A stretch of DNA of 64,000 bases from Mytilus galloprovincialis (Eukaryota; Mollusca; Bivalvia; Mytilida; Mytilidae): assembly GCF_965363235.1 (NCBI RefSeq), contig NC_134840.1, forward strand, positions 90,346,416 through 90,410,415, written 5' to 3'. The notes beneath the pieces were generated by a model. That model was given only the letters and a program-made list of their open reading frames with translations. It was not told where the DNA came from and did not search any database. Shown here piece by piece: positions 1-12,009 of this stretch (positions within the stretch are counted from its first letter, which is position 1; each line of letters opens with the position of its first letter). Made by a program: the position numbers and the translations under genes.

Positions 1-464
1 ATCTAAACATTTAAATAAATTCCACAATGTATATAGTTTTAACCAAAATGTATAGTACAAAAACAGAAGAAAAAGAAGTTATGTTGAAATTTATATTTTT
101 ATTTTTGTATTATTCACTGTAAATAAAATTTATATCCCACGCACGCGCGGCATAGTAAAATCAGTGCCCGGCACGTTATCATCAGTATGTTGATGGAGTG
201 CTGAATTATAAAGAAGAAGAGCCCAAAGTAAGGGCACGTATTGCGTGAGAAACTAATCAACCAGTCAGCTTATGTTATCTATGTTTCATTTTTTCTTATT
301 TTCTTTATGTTATAGCTTCTTTTCTACATGAGACAATTCTTCATCATGTATATTCATCATACCATATTAAAATATGTAACCTTCGATTTTATTTTATTTT
401 TTAGATAATATTAGATATTCTGATAAAATTAAAAATGACAGCGTTGGTCGTATTTAAGCAGACC
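1..464. other. AT-rich sequence, no gene seen
   Basis: No open frame of note and no repeat could be supported here. It forms the left flank of the large palindromic element. Confidence 0.5.
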
Positions 465-780
465 ATACGGGGCGCCTTATGGGACTCTTGTGGTTTTGTA
501 CAAAATTCAATTCTGTCATAACAAAATCATTTTTGTCTTACAAAACTATGTGCTACAGACTTGTTTTGTGAGAACTTCAATTTTGTGATGATAAAATTCA
601 TTTGTGTAGACAAAATTCATTTTTGTCATGACAAAATTCATTTTTGTAGACAAAATTCATATTTGTCATGACAAAAGTCAATTTTGTCTAAAAGGTATGC
701 AAAAATAAACATATTTGCATACAAAATTGACTTTTGTTACCTGATATGGAAATTAAATCACAAAAGTCAATTGTGTGAGG

Positions 781-1463
781 TAAGATTCAATTTTGTGAGA
801 CAAAATTGACTTTTGTGAGACAAAATTAACTTTTGTGAGACAAAATTAACTTTTGTGAGACAAAATTGACTTTTGTGAGACAAAATTAACTTTTGTGAGA
901 CAAAATTGACTTTTGTGACACAAAATTGACTTTTGTGAGACAAAATTCAATTTTGTGAGACAAAATTCAATTTTGTCAATTTTGTTGAGACAAAAGTCAA
1001 TTTTGTTAATTTTGTTGAGACAAAAGCCAATTTTGTTAATTTTGTTGAGACAAAAGTCAATTTTGTTAATTTTGTTGAGACAAAAGTCAATTTTGTTAAT
1101 TTTGTTGAGACAAAAGTCAATTTTGTCAATTTTGTTGAGACAAAAGTCAATTTTGTGACGACAAAATTCATTTTTGTGACGACAAAATTGACTTTCGTGA
1201 GACAAAAATCAATTTTGTTGAGACAAAATTCAATTTTGTCAATTTTGTCTCACAAAAGTCAATTTTGTCAATTTTGTTGAGACAAAAGTCAATTTTGTCA
1301 ATTCTGTTGAGACAAAAGTCAATTTTGTCAATTTTGTTGAGACAAAAGTCAATTTTGTCAATTTTGTTGAGACAAAATTCAATTTTGTCAATTTTGTTGA
1401 GACAAAAGTCAATTTTGTCAATTTTGTTGAGACAAAATTCATTTTTGTCAATTTTGTGTAACA
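781..1463. repeat. Left-arm tandem array, about 20- to 30-bp units
   Basis: Units such as GACAAAAGTCAATTTTGT followed by CAATTTTGTTGA repeat with a period near 30 bp (for example 1021-1160 and 1280-1460). A shorter variant (GAGACAAAATTGACTTTTGT, 20 bp) fills 781-960. Each unit is itself an imperfect palindrome (ACAAAAGTCAATTTTGT), so the array can fold locally as well as with the right arm. Confidence 0.9.
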
Positions 1464-1696
1464 AAAGTCGATTTTGTATGCAAATTAGTTCACAGAAACC
1501 AAACTAAACTAATTTGAATACAAAATTGACTTTTGTCGCCTAATTTTTAAATTAGGTAACAAAATTCAAGTCTGTGTAACAAAAATGAATTTTGTCATGA
1601 CAAAAGTGACTTTTGTCCGCTGATAGATAATTTTGTATGACAAAATTTTAAATTAGTAGTATGATACAAATTTTGTTAAACTGAACTTATTTTTGA

Positions 1697-2373
1697 CAAA
1701 ATTGAATTTTGTCTCAACAAAATTGACAAAATTGACTTTTGTCTCAACAAAATTGACAAAATTGACTTTTGTGAGACAAAATTGACTTTTGTCTCAACAA
1801 AATTGACAAAATTGACTTTTGTCTCAACAAAATTGACTTTTGTCTCAACAAAATTGACAAAATTGAATTTTGTCTCAACAAAATTGATTTTTGTCTCACG
1901 AAAGTCAATTTTGTCACATAAAAGTCAATTTTGTTGTTACAAAATTGAATTTTGTCGTCACAAAAATGAATTTTGTCGTCACAAAAATGAATTTTGTCGT
2001 CACAAAATTGACTTTTGTCTCAACAAAATTGACAAAATTGACTTTTGTCTCAACAAAATTAACAAAATTGACTTTTGTCTCAACAAAATTAACAAAATTG
2101 ACTTTTGTCTCAACAAAATCAACAAAATTGACTTTTGTCTCAACAAAATTGATTTTTGTCTCAACAAAATTGATTTTTGTCTCAACAAAATTGACAGAAT
2201 TGACTTTTGTCTCAACAAAATTAACAAAATTGACTTTTGTCTCAATAAAATTGACAAAATTGAATTTTGTCTCACAAAATTGAATTTTGTCTCACAAAAG
2301 TCAATTTTGTCTCACAAAAGTCAATTTTGTCTCACAAAAGTCATTTTGTCTCACAAAAGTCAATTTTGTCTCA
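1697..2373. repeat. Right-arm tandem array, inverted relative to the left arm
   Basis: CTCAACAAAATTGACAAAATTGACTTTTGT-type units repeat here in the opposite orientation to 781-1463, again grading into a 20-bp variant (CTCACAAAAGTCAATTTTGT) toward the outer end. The order of unit types mirrors the left arm, so the whole element was duplicated as an inverted copy or is maintained by palindrome-based conversion. Confidence 0.9.
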
Positions 2374-2732
2374 CAAAATCTTACCTCACACAATTGACTT
2401 TTGTGATTTAATTTCCATATCAGGTAACAAAAGTCAATTTTGTATGCAAATATGTTTATATTTGCATATATATTTGCATACCTTTTAGACAAAATTGACT
2501 TTTGTCATGACAAATATGAATTTTGTCATGACAAATATGAATTTTGTCTACAAAAATGAATTTTGTCATGACTAAAATGAATTTTGTCTACACAAATGAA
2601 TTTTGTCATCACAAAATTGAAGTTCTCACAAAACAAGTCTGTAGCACATAGTTTTGTAAGACAAAAATGATTTTGTTATGACAGAATTGAATTTTGTACA
2701 AAACCACAAGAGTCCCATTCGGCGCCCCGTAT

Positions 2733-4230
2733 TCTCAATATGTAAAAAAAAAAATGAACAAATTTGAATGGTACTTGAAATTAAATCATTTACCCAATTA
2801 AATGCCAAAAGTTTGTATACTGTCTTACTTAGTTTCGGTAATGAAATTTAGTAGTTTTTAAATGATATGTGTGAAGTTAATAGCAAACACCTAATGATGT
2901 ACTAATTTGCAAATAATGTATTTAAACAAGGATGAATTTAGGAATATCTACAGAACAGCCACTTGTTCATTTCTAGTTGAAAGGTAACAGTGACACCTTC
3001 GTTTCTAAAACACGAAATCAAAACACAAAAACACAAATATCTAAAGACTAAATGCTGAAATAAGTTTCTTTGTCTGGTTACATATTTCTCTGCGATGAAA
3101 AAGTATGTTTCGCATTCTACTAGTCAAGTTATTATCTCAAGAAGTTACCCGTCATGTTACTTCTACATATACACTTGAGAAATATGCACGTCAAAGATAT
3201 TTCAACTTGTGATGTATTTATTTTGAGAGATGATGAATGATTGTTAAAAGAAAACAGTAGATAACTATCGATTGTTCAGATAAAAAAGAAAGGGGTTATT
3301 TTAGGCCACAAAACAGCAATAAAGTTGGACTTTTTTTTATCCTAGTAAATTCTCTATGCTGCAAGTAAAGTCACTATCCAAAGTTCTTCCTCTTATTAAA
3401 GTATTGTATAGCTCCTTGTATCTTATGTGATCTTGAGTTTAGGATTTATAAATTAGTAGTATTTGAACATCTTATTTACACACCATTGGATATTCAGAGA
3501 TTAGAATATATCACGCAGTAGTCTTTTTAGCGGATTAAGACGTAATACGTTTCATATGAGGATGAATAATTCTATTGTTGAAGATTCATTATTTATGGTC
3601 AGTATAAATCCTAGACATGGGATAAGAGGTGTTACTTAAACGATTATCAAAACATATATCTCCAGGTTTATCTGTAAACAGGTATAACATTTCCTTGTTT
3701 TATTTGCCAGAAATTATTAAACAATGAATATATATCACACTGTCTTTCCATTAAATAATGAATGTAAGTAATAATTGACCCGAGGTCAACTGACAGGGAA
3801 AGAAGTATACCTACCCGGGTTTTAACGATTTGCAAAGCGACTGTTTGGTCCACTATACGAATTTCAACACTATTAGTCTAATTTCGAACTTTACATGTTT
3901 ATTCTATTGAAAAATAAGAAACAATTTTTTTAACCAGATTTATAAAAGTTGGAATTTGTTTTTTTAATTCTTATGATATTAACTAGATTAGACACAAGAA
4001 ATGTCATCTCCATATTCTCCATTTAATTCGTTATACAGTAGCTACAATATCTCAAGCATACCAAGTTTAGTTTCAATTTTCAATAGATGCCTAGTATAAG
4101 CAACAACACTTCTCGTATCGTTTTAAACTTCGCCCAAGATTTTGGTGCGATTAGTGTTTTTAAACTTAAGGTGTCTGAATAATATTTCGTTTTTTTGTTC
4201 TTTTATTATTTATTTTTTTGGTGAAAAAGT
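2733..4230. other. Intergenic, no gene seen
   Basis: AT-rich sequence with only short chance open frames. No splice-flanked open frame, RNA gene or recognised repeat was found. Confidence 0.45.
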
Positions 4231-4370
4231 GTCGGACAGAAAGCAAAATTATGGAACAAAAAGCAAAACGGACTAAAAGCAATGGACAAAAAGCAAAAGT
4301 GTCGGACAAAAAGTAAAATTATCGGACAAAAAGCAAAAGCGGACATAAAGCAAATTGCGGACAAAAAGCA
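4231..4370. repeat. Short tandem array, GGACAAAAAGCAAAA units
   Basis: About seven degenerate copies of a (TC)GGACAAAAAGCAAAA motif with variable spacers lie head to tail on the plus strand. No protein-coding reading is preserved. Confidence 0.8.
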
Positions 4371-6183
4371 CCGTATCAGCCGTCTTTTGTCTTTTTTGCT
4401 TGTGCTTTGAATCTTCCAAGAAGGCAGTTAAATGATTTAAAATATTTGAGACATGATTCTTTACAAATAATCTTTGAAAGCAAATTTAATAAATGGTTTA
4501 ATCAACACTACAAGTAAAACAGTCGTATGACTACAATAGGCCTATTATAGGTTGTCAACCGGGAATATGGGATCGAATGCCACTGGAATTAAAACGAAGG
4601 AAAATGGAAAAAAGACAGAAATTTAGACTTGTAACATGCCATCTAGGGACCCACAAAGAGTTGTTGTTGTTAGGGTTCTGAACGTGCAGAGAGCGTTGCA
4701 CTCTCTCTACACAATGCATCAGGTTGAACGTCCTCATGGCCGGCGTGCCACCATATTTGCCATTACTAGTAGGAGGCAATCAACATCAAATGAGGATCGT
4801 TAGTATGGTATCACATTCGCCAATTCTTTAATACTATTTTAAACGTTTTTAACTGTAATCTCAGCGGAGAGTATTTTTTTTTAAATACTGGCCATTAGAA
4901 TCAATGATTGCCCCTTGTGAACAAGTGTTCAAATTATAATTGTTTGAAGAGTATCTTACATATATTATTACTACCAAGTTTGAATAAAATTGAACATTCG
5001 TTGGATGCGGTATAATGTGATTTCAAATAGATTTTCGGTGGGATCTATCTGCAACCTATGACGTCATGCTGGCATGCTGCTTTCGGCAAGGTGACTTGAA
5101 AAAGTATAAGTCTTAAAAGCAAAAATACACTAGAACTCTGATAAGTTCGACCAACTTCTTTACTGTTTTTGAATATAACAAAATAGTAAAATGTTATTGA
5201 ATTTTGGAGCTTTTCGTATGGTTTCCTTTATTATCAAGAGTATCTGTTTTAAATAACCGTTAAAATTAAATTAAATGTTTAGTACAAACTAAATACATAT
5301 TTGAATAACTTATAGCTGCATTTTTCCCGTTCTTTTTTGTTCGTAAAGTAACAATTACCTGATAAAAGTAGTTTACAAATGTTTGGATTGTTTACATAAG
5401 GCTAACAAATATTTAATTTTTGATCTTGTACTTGGTCGATTTTTTAATAATGCTGCATTTACATGGCATTTAACCTTTGATTGATAGTAACGTCATGACA
5501 CGTACGGTATTAAATAGTGTATAACCAGTCTAACATTTAAGGGGCTTCTAAGCAAAATTAGACACCCATCTGTACTATCTGTAAAGGGTAGTATTTATAA
5601 AGGCATGCATGATAGATATTTAAAAACCAGTAATCATTATGTTGATCAAGACAAAATATTCAAGAAAAGTTATCATGTACCATTACCAAACTTATTGCAT
5701 AACTGTAGTAAAGCACATGCGCCTTGGATTGTTATGCACCTAGCTACTATACACATCAGATATCAACCCAGTGGTTGCAATGTAACATATATTTAGAAAC
5801 AGAAAATAACAACAAACACAATACAAAAAATATTTGATTTTACATATCTTTATTTTGCATGTCAATCACTGGTAACTTTTGAATAGAAAATGAAACTTGA
5901 ATTTCCTATCATATTGATCAAGAATTAAAATATGAATATATGCTTATACATTTAATAACGTTCAAAAATATATGACAATAAATTGTATTCAAAATTAAAA
6001 TAATTTTGGTAAGCAGTCATTTTCTTAGAATTTATCTGGAATATGTATGTTAGATATAAAAGTTATGTAGATCAAGATCTCAATCTCTATTATTGACTTT
6101 CTAAGAATATGCAATAAAACACGTCGAATTTTTAGAAAACTGCATCCTTTTTTTATACACACAAAATTGGATTGTTATAAATA
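4371..6183. other. Intergenic, no gene seen
   Basis: AT-rich sequence. The open frames here (for example the minus-strand one near 4555-4779) lack homology I can recognise and have no splice or promoter context. Confidence 0.4.
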
Positions 6184-6385
6184 AAAATGAGAATGGAAAA
6201 GGGGAATGTGTCCAAGGGACAACAACCCGACCAAAGAGTAGAAAACAACAGAAAGTCGTCACTGGGTCTAAACACAGCAACAAAATCCCGCATCAGGAGG
6301 CGGGCTTCAGCGGGCCCCTTAAAAATTAATACATGTACTAGTTCAGCGAAAATGAACGCCACACTAAACTCCGAAACATATAAAT
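6184..6385 (+). repeat. Dispersed repeat family E, copy 1
   Basis: The segment running from GAGAATGGAAAAGGGGAATG through CCCGCATCAGGAGGCGGGC to GAACGCCACACTAA aligns with 12010-12200 in the same orientation. It is therefore a dispersed repeat, not a gene, although a 66-codon frame crosses it. I recognise it as a common mussel-type interspersed repeat; the class is unknown. Confidence 0.75.
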
Positions 6386-6416
6386 GAACCAATATTTAAA
6401 AAAATAGGTAAGTTGT

Positions 6417-6735
6417 TTGAATGAGTTAGCGAAGTTGTTTAAACGAGTTATCGAAGTTGTATAAACGAGTTATCGAAGTTGTTTAAACGTGTTAGCTAAG
6501 CCGTTATACCAAGTTAGCTAAGTTGATATAACGATTAAGATATGGTTAGTCGTTACAGCGAGTTAGCTAAGTCGTTAAAACGAGTTACATAAGTCGTTTA
6601 AACGAGTTAGTTAAGTAATTTATCTAAACGAGTTAGCATAGTTGATTGAACGAGTTAGCTTAGTCGTTATAACGAGTTAGCTAAGTTGTTATAACGTCGT
6701 TATAATATGTAAGCTAAGTCGTTATAATGACTTAA
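6417..6735. repeat. Minisatellite, about 20-bp ACGAGTTAGCTAAGTCGTTA units
   Basis: Roughly 15 units of about 20 bp with consensus AACGAGTTAGCTAAGTCGTT follow each other, with variants such as GTTATCGAAGTTGT. Individual units carry the semi-palindrome AACGAGTTAG/CTAAGTCGTT. Confidence 0.85.
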
Positions 6736-7780
6736 AAATAAAATATCTACCCGACACTACCGGGTTACGTACGATTTGCCTCTATTAATAGAATGAATAA
6801 AGCTGCATGCAGTGTACGAGGTTTAAAAAAATACTAAACCGTTGTTATTTCTTTACTAGAAGAGTCTGCTAGATATTTTGAGTATCTTAATAAAAAGAAT
6901 GAAAATGTCGCTTCCCTCGGAAATTACCAAATGAATTAGTCATGGTGTAGACGTATTTAGTGAAATCTTTTATTTGTATGTTTGTATAATTTATTAAGTG
7001 TAAAACATAACTGTTTCTATGTTAAGCTAATGATTAAGGTACAGACTTTTATGTTGCCACTACTGACATTTATTTATTATATAAACCCAGCATAGCACGT
7101 GACAGCAGATTTAATTAATACTATGTTCTCACTATATCAAAATGTCTTTATGTAAAATAAAAAGCATTACGAGAAAACTATTGTTAAAAGATATAAAAAT
7201 AAAAATACGGTATTTTAAGGGCGATTTTTTGTATACATAAAACACTGAAGATAACCAATTTTGTTTGCACAAATATGTTGTTGGTTCGTGTATTCGTCTT
7301 TATATAATTACAAATGTAATCATAACACTGTAAAATTCAGACCTGTTTCATCATTTTCCTGATGATACAAACGAAATTCATATAATACATATAATATATA
7401 TGGACATTTTAAAAATCTGTTGAATACCGAGATAGAATATACAAAATAGTTAATACCGTTTAAAATGTTCATTAGCATAGTTTAAAAGTATCCGAGAGTT
7501 TAAATTTTAGTTATTAAATAATACCTATGAAATCTGTACTACTACTACACGGAGCAAATGAATGGGTCTATTTTGAAGTAGTTCATTGATATTTACAAAT
7601 ACAAATACCATCTATTTAAGGTGTGGTGAAAAGATCCACCGTGTGTTTTCATTGGTGTTTTGTGTTAATTGACAAAGGTAGACCCATTTAAACCTTCCTT
7701 AAATAGCGATATATATCAGTGCTTCAGGTATAGTGAACATACCTCCGAAATGTGACATCTTAAATACTAAGTAGACGAGA
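6736..7780. other. Upstream region of the bHLH gene
   Basis: No coding frame was seen. The interval holds a CACGTG E-box at 7095-7100, which a bHLH regulator could bind. No repeat was recognised, unlike most of the window, so conserved regulatory DNA is possible but not shown. Confidence 0.4.
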
Positions 7781-7783
7781 CTC

Positions 7784-7790
7784 TATATAG
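7784..7790 (+). promoter_or_regulatory. Possible TATA box of the bHLH gene
   Basis: TATATAG lies 48-54 bases before the chosen start codon, inside CTCTATATAGTAAAG. The spacing would give a very short 5' leader. It is a candidate only. Confidence 0.3.
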
Positions 7791-7837
7791 TAAAGTAAAT
7801 ACAGCGTATATTTAAGTGAAAGTTTGTGACATTAAGG

Positions 7838-8458
7838 ATGGCACAGGCTGAACTTGACTGCAAACAATGTCATAATGAACAAAAAGACGAAGTGACAGAC
7901 AAAACATATGAAACTCAGAATATTGAATCAATTGAGGAAAAAGCACAAGTGGAATATAATTTAAGGAGAAGTTCTTTAGTTAATCGGGTTGTAAGTGAAC
8001 GACTGCGTAAAGAACCCAGGAAACCAAAACCAAAATCAAAGCCTCCACCACTAAGTAAATATCGGCGGAGATCAGCGAATGCACGCGAACGAACTCGAAT
8101 GGTAGACATCAATGATGGTTTTGCTGAACTCAGAGGTGTTTTACCAACAATCGAAGCAAGCTCAAAAATGACAAAAATAACAACTTTAAGGTTAGCTCTC
8201 AATTATATATCTGCTTTACGACATACTTTAGGATATGAAAATGATGTTGATGGAAACTCCGACGCTGCCTCAACGCGATCTGTGTCATATGATGATTTGG
8301 CTTCAGACGCTGCATCATTGCCATCAACAAGCTCCTCCTCAGGTGATGAACATTGTCAAAGTCCAATGGATGGAGATTTCCTTAGTTCTGATGATTTACT
8401 CACAGGTGATATGGACTTGATAAACTTTGATCCTAGTGCTGAATTATTGTTAACGTAA
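7838..8458 (+). CDS. Delilah-like bHLH transcription factor, single exon
   Basis: Predicted nuclear DNA-binding protein of 206 residues. The start is the ATG at 7838 because its context is strong (A at -3, G at +4); the frame stays open four codons upstream only from a GTG. Residues 75-132 form a bHLH domain: basic region KYRRRSANARERTR with the E-box-contacting Glu at 84, helix 1 about 88-103, a short loop, and helix 2 from KMTKITTLRLALNYI. The KYRR-x-ANARERTRM and LTKITTLRLA signatures resemble Drosophila delilah more than atonal, neurogenin or PTF1, though the loop is shorter than in the fly protein. Residues 57-72 are a Lys/Pro-rich stretch. The C-terminal third (140-206) is Ser- and Asp-rich with SSDDLLTGDMDLINFDP, which looks like an acidic activation domain. 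In flies delilah acts in tendon and wing cells; the role in a mollusc is unknown. The bHLH call is secure and the subfamily is probable. Confidence 0.9.
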   Translation: MAQAELDCKQCHNEQKDEVTDKTYETQNIESIEEKAQVEYNLRRSSLVNRVVSERLRKEPRKPKPKSKPPPLSKYRRRSANARERTRMVDINDGFAELRGVLPTIEASSKMTKITTLRLALNYISALRHTLGYENDVDGNSDAASTRSVSYDDLASDAASLPSTSSSSGDEHCQSPMDGDFLSSDDLLTGDMDLINFDPSAELLLT

Positions 8459-10190
8459 AGTGACAGTGAGACAATCACAATTGTATCCAACTTATTTTAT
8501 TGATATTGTTTTATAATATCGGGAACAATTACGGACTTCAGGAAGAACATTGTTAATCAATCGTAAGTTATGTCAGGGACTTTCTCTCATCATATATTGT
8601 TCTATATCACGGGCATCACTTCATTTATTGTTATTTCATAGTTTACCTTTTCAAACTTTGTCTCATGTCGCTATATGAAGATATTTTTGTTTTATTTTAC
8701 GGAGTTTTAACTTATGTGAAATTGTCGGATGGGAATAATATACTCGGCATCAGAGTTATTGGTTTCATCCAAAAAAGGCAAGGATATATTTTTGTAATTA
8801 TTTATTATTGTTATTTTTACATTTTGTATGCATTAAAGATTATTGATACGCCTCGTTTTCGTTTAGATACTAATACTCAAGTGAATTTGAGAAGCAAGAT
8901 TTAATCTGATACGTATTGACAGGTCTCGGGTGTTTTTCGTTTGACCTCACTTAAATGGCTATTAGTTTTAATTTCAGTTTTAATCATTTTCTTTCTGCAT
9001 TCAATTTCAAATCTCCTCCAATATTCCAGTGTGCATGTTGAAGGTAAATGTTGACATGTAAGGTTACATCTATGTCTGGAGGACTGTAAATATTACTATA
9101 CTAATTATCGTTTTAAATTTAACCAAGGTTTAATGCAGGTATTTAAAGTATTAAGATTTGGTCTTCATTTATCTGTTAGATGAAAAAGGAATATCTAACT
9201 ATCTGGCCAACAGGATTAGCAGGTTGTCTTCAAGGGAAATTTACATGAATGGCTTAGAGTAATGCAGTAAATTCTGTTTAAATATGTATTGAGTTGAAAT
9301 AAGTAGGCCCATTGAAAACTGTCAATATCTCTGTCATCTAGATTACTTGACACACTTACCCACAATCAATATGATCATCAGCTACAGTTTTGTCCTTCTT
9401 CTTTGTATGTTATTTTCAAAAAATGTATTTGTAAAAATGTTTTTGTACTACGTTCTAAATGAAGGCCTTTGTTTTAACATTGTCACAGAAAGATTGTTTT
9501 TGTGATAGTGAGCATCACAAACTAAAACAACACATCTGCAAACAAAGTTTGTCCATCACATGTTTCTAATGGAAACAATTATATTGCCATCATCTAAGCA
9601 TACAATAGTCAATAATACTATCTTGTAGATACGATATACACTATTGATACTGAACAATATACAAAATATATGTCAATTCATGGCGTTTGGAAAATTACAC
9701 CACTTATACAGTTTGAACATTAGAATTGGTATATATCATATACTTATTTCTACATATCACATATTTTGGAAAGCTTTTATTTGCACAATTTTGACATGTA
9801 TCAATACACAAAGAAGAGGATGATGACCAAATGCATATAAAACTTTGTTTGAGAACTGCATTCGGATCTTCATGTTATATATCTATAATTTGTTATTGAG
9901 TTATTGTTGTTGACAGAAGACATGGTCGAGGATGCATTACTTGCCTGAACGATATTGAGTTTACTATATATATCAAGGAATATCAACAGCACTTCGTGTC
10001 ACATGATCGTCCTGAAAATTCATGAAATACTTGCAACTAGACGTTATGCAACCAATAGTCAATCACTCGTAACACAAACTCTGTTGTAAATGTTAATACT
10101 TCAAGATCATATTAGAATATCAATATCAATGTCATTAAGCCCTATGTAGCCCTAGCCTGTTGCATCATAAACGACTTGTGGGTTTATTAT
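8459..10190. other. 3' flank of the bHLH gene and intergenic DNA
   Basis: An ATTAAA at 8832-8837 is a possible polyadenylation signal for the bHLH transcript. The 79-codon frame at 8665-8904 starts inside this likely 3' UTR and has low-complexity hydrophobic composition, so I do not call it. Nothing else was recognised. Confidence 0.4.
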
Positions 10191-10194
10191 ACAT

Positions 10195-10318
10195 GACAGT
10201 CAACTATACGCTATGGGATTTGCTCATTGTTGAAGACTGTACGATGGTCTATAGTTGTTCACTTCTGTGTCATTTGGTCTCGTTTGGAGTGTTGTCTCAT
10301 TGACAATCATATATATAT
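10195..10318 (+). repeat. Dispersed repeat family A, copy
   Basis: The text CTATGGGATTTGCTCATTG, then GTCTATAGTTGTTCACTTC, then GTCTCATTGACAATCATATA matches 38999-39150 and, more weakly, 60170-60312, 25228-25325 and 19215-19285. This is an old dispersed family; a SINE or LINE tail is plausible. It ends here in a (TA)n run. Confidence 0.75.
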
Positions 10319-12009
10319 ATATATATTAGATGATGAAACTAACGCTTATAACTGGTGTAAAGAAACATGAAATATATTCATATGAGACATTTTTTGTACA
10401 TCCAGAGTCATATATAGATTTTGTTGAAAAACAATGACGTTCTGTTCCTGATGTTTTGTGCATTTTAAGAGAGTAGGAAGAAATAGTATATCTTGTTATT
10501 CTTACCAACATTTTCAAGCCCCTTCCTCTCTCCCCCCCCCCCAAAAAAAAAAAAATAAAAAAAATAAATAATAATCTTGGAACAAAGCAAAGCAAGGTTT
10601 CATTTATGTGCACAAAAAAACTAGCATTGACCGCATACAGAAATAATCATGACCAATAACACATCTCGTTAACCAGACTGCATGTAATTTTCTTATTTAA
10701 GTAGGCGTGCAACGATACATTTAAGACATATTTCAAATTTAATGTATTTATTTTTATTTTTCTGCCTAGAATATACGGTGTGTGTATGTTAACTGTAAAC
10801 AAGATTCGGCTGTTTTGGGTTTTGTTTGGAAATGGGGATGCAAACTTTAACAGTCGACGGTGTCTTGGAATTTAAGATTTTTCATTTTAAAAAGTAGTTC
10901 TTTAATTTCCGTTTCCGATATCCTGTCGCTTATATACTAGTAATGGCCTATATTTGAGTGATTGCATCCATTATATTCAAGTCAACAGTAGTATGAGGAA
11001 GAACGATTGAAATCTACACTATACACAAGTCACCATCAAAATCATAATAATTCTTTATTGCCATACAAGTAAAACATGATACTTGTGACATAATATAAAT
11101 GATAACAATAAAAAAGAAAAAAAACTGATTTAAATACAATAAAAAATAACTAACAGACCCCTGTGCTCAGCTCTAAAACTTTTCTAAAGGAATATGTTTT
11201 CTCACTTGGTTTATATTTGAAGGAATTATCAAAACTACTAGTTTTCAGTATCAGACAGATTTGGAAATATAGGATTATCTATTGCGATTTCATTTATACG
11301 TAATATATTATTAATTTGACAGTAGAGAAGAAAGTGGTTTTCATCTTTTAAGGTTTAACAAGATAGACCTGTTCATTAGTCTCGGTATCATAAGTTGACT
11401 GATACCATGTGTCTTTGGTTCAACTCATTAGCAATATGTTTCAGAATAATATTTTGATAGGCAACCTTATTCTCTATTGTGACATATCAACTGAGTATGG
11501 ACATGGGTGATGAATGCATATAAAGCAGAAGACGCTTACTTGAAACCTATCGATGCACCAACTCTCGTTCCTTTTTGGAATTCATGCGATTGTATCAGAT
11601 TTTGATTTTACCTTAATTTGTAAGGTCTGATTTTATGAGATTTGAACATAAGTGAACTACTGCTGCTCCTTATCTTCCATATAGGTAAATGTTACAGACA
11701 GCCACCAATGTACACTGATTTATTCAAAGTTGCATGATGAGTTTATTTCATCCAGTCAAATAATTTTTATATTAGATCGTTTTTGCATCGATAATACATG
11801 TATTACAGCATAATATACTTACGGAACAACTATATATATAGTTGCACTACACAGAAGATTTCCGTAATTTTGATTTGCCGAGAAAGGTAACTTTTGTTTC
11901 CATACAAAATGCAACAGCTATGATTACGCGTGGTTACCGTGAAAACGTTAACGTAAAAACTAAAGGCTTGATTTAACTCGCTATTTCATGAATGTAGCCA
12001 AAAATGTAA
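10319..12009. other. Intergenic, poly-C/poly-A tract, no gene seen
   Basis: A run of C followed by a long A run (about 10532-10556) is the only striking feature. An 18-bp perfect palindrome CAACTATATATATAGTTG sits at 11827-11844. No gene is supported. Confidence 0.4.

Larger units (their letters stand above)
465..2732. mobile_element. 2.27-kb palindromic (foldback-type) element made of short repeats
   Basis: The two ends are inverted copies of each other. The left begins ATACGGGGCGCC at 465 and the right ends GGCGCCCCGTAT at 2732. The following roughly 250 bp (to about 710) match the reverse complement of about 2480-2720 almost base for base, including the stretch holding GTGCTACAGACTTG. Inside the arms are arrays of AAAATTGACTTTTGTC-type units in opposite orientation, meeting near 1600. 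The ends can be read as CGGGGCGCC flanked by TA (466-467 and 2730-2731), which would fit a TA target duplication as in Tc1/mariner-like MITEs. Because TACG/CGTA is itself palindromic, this is not proven. No transposase is encoded. Peptides readable in the arms are products of the 30-bp unit. The class is uncertain: foldback element or a very long MITE. Confidence 0.85.

Noticed and set aside
846-2492. Many overlapping open frames of 60-209 codons on both strands with repetitive Lys/Asn/Phe peptides
   Set aside because: They arise from 20- and 30-bp repeat units without stops inside the palindromic element; no selection or gene context supports them.
465-2732. CRISPR-like array
   Set aside because: Units are contiguous, palindromic and lack unique spacers, and the setting is an animal genome.
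6187-6387. 66-codon open frame
   Set aside because: Lies wholly inside a dispersed repeat that recurs at 12010 without the frame preserved.
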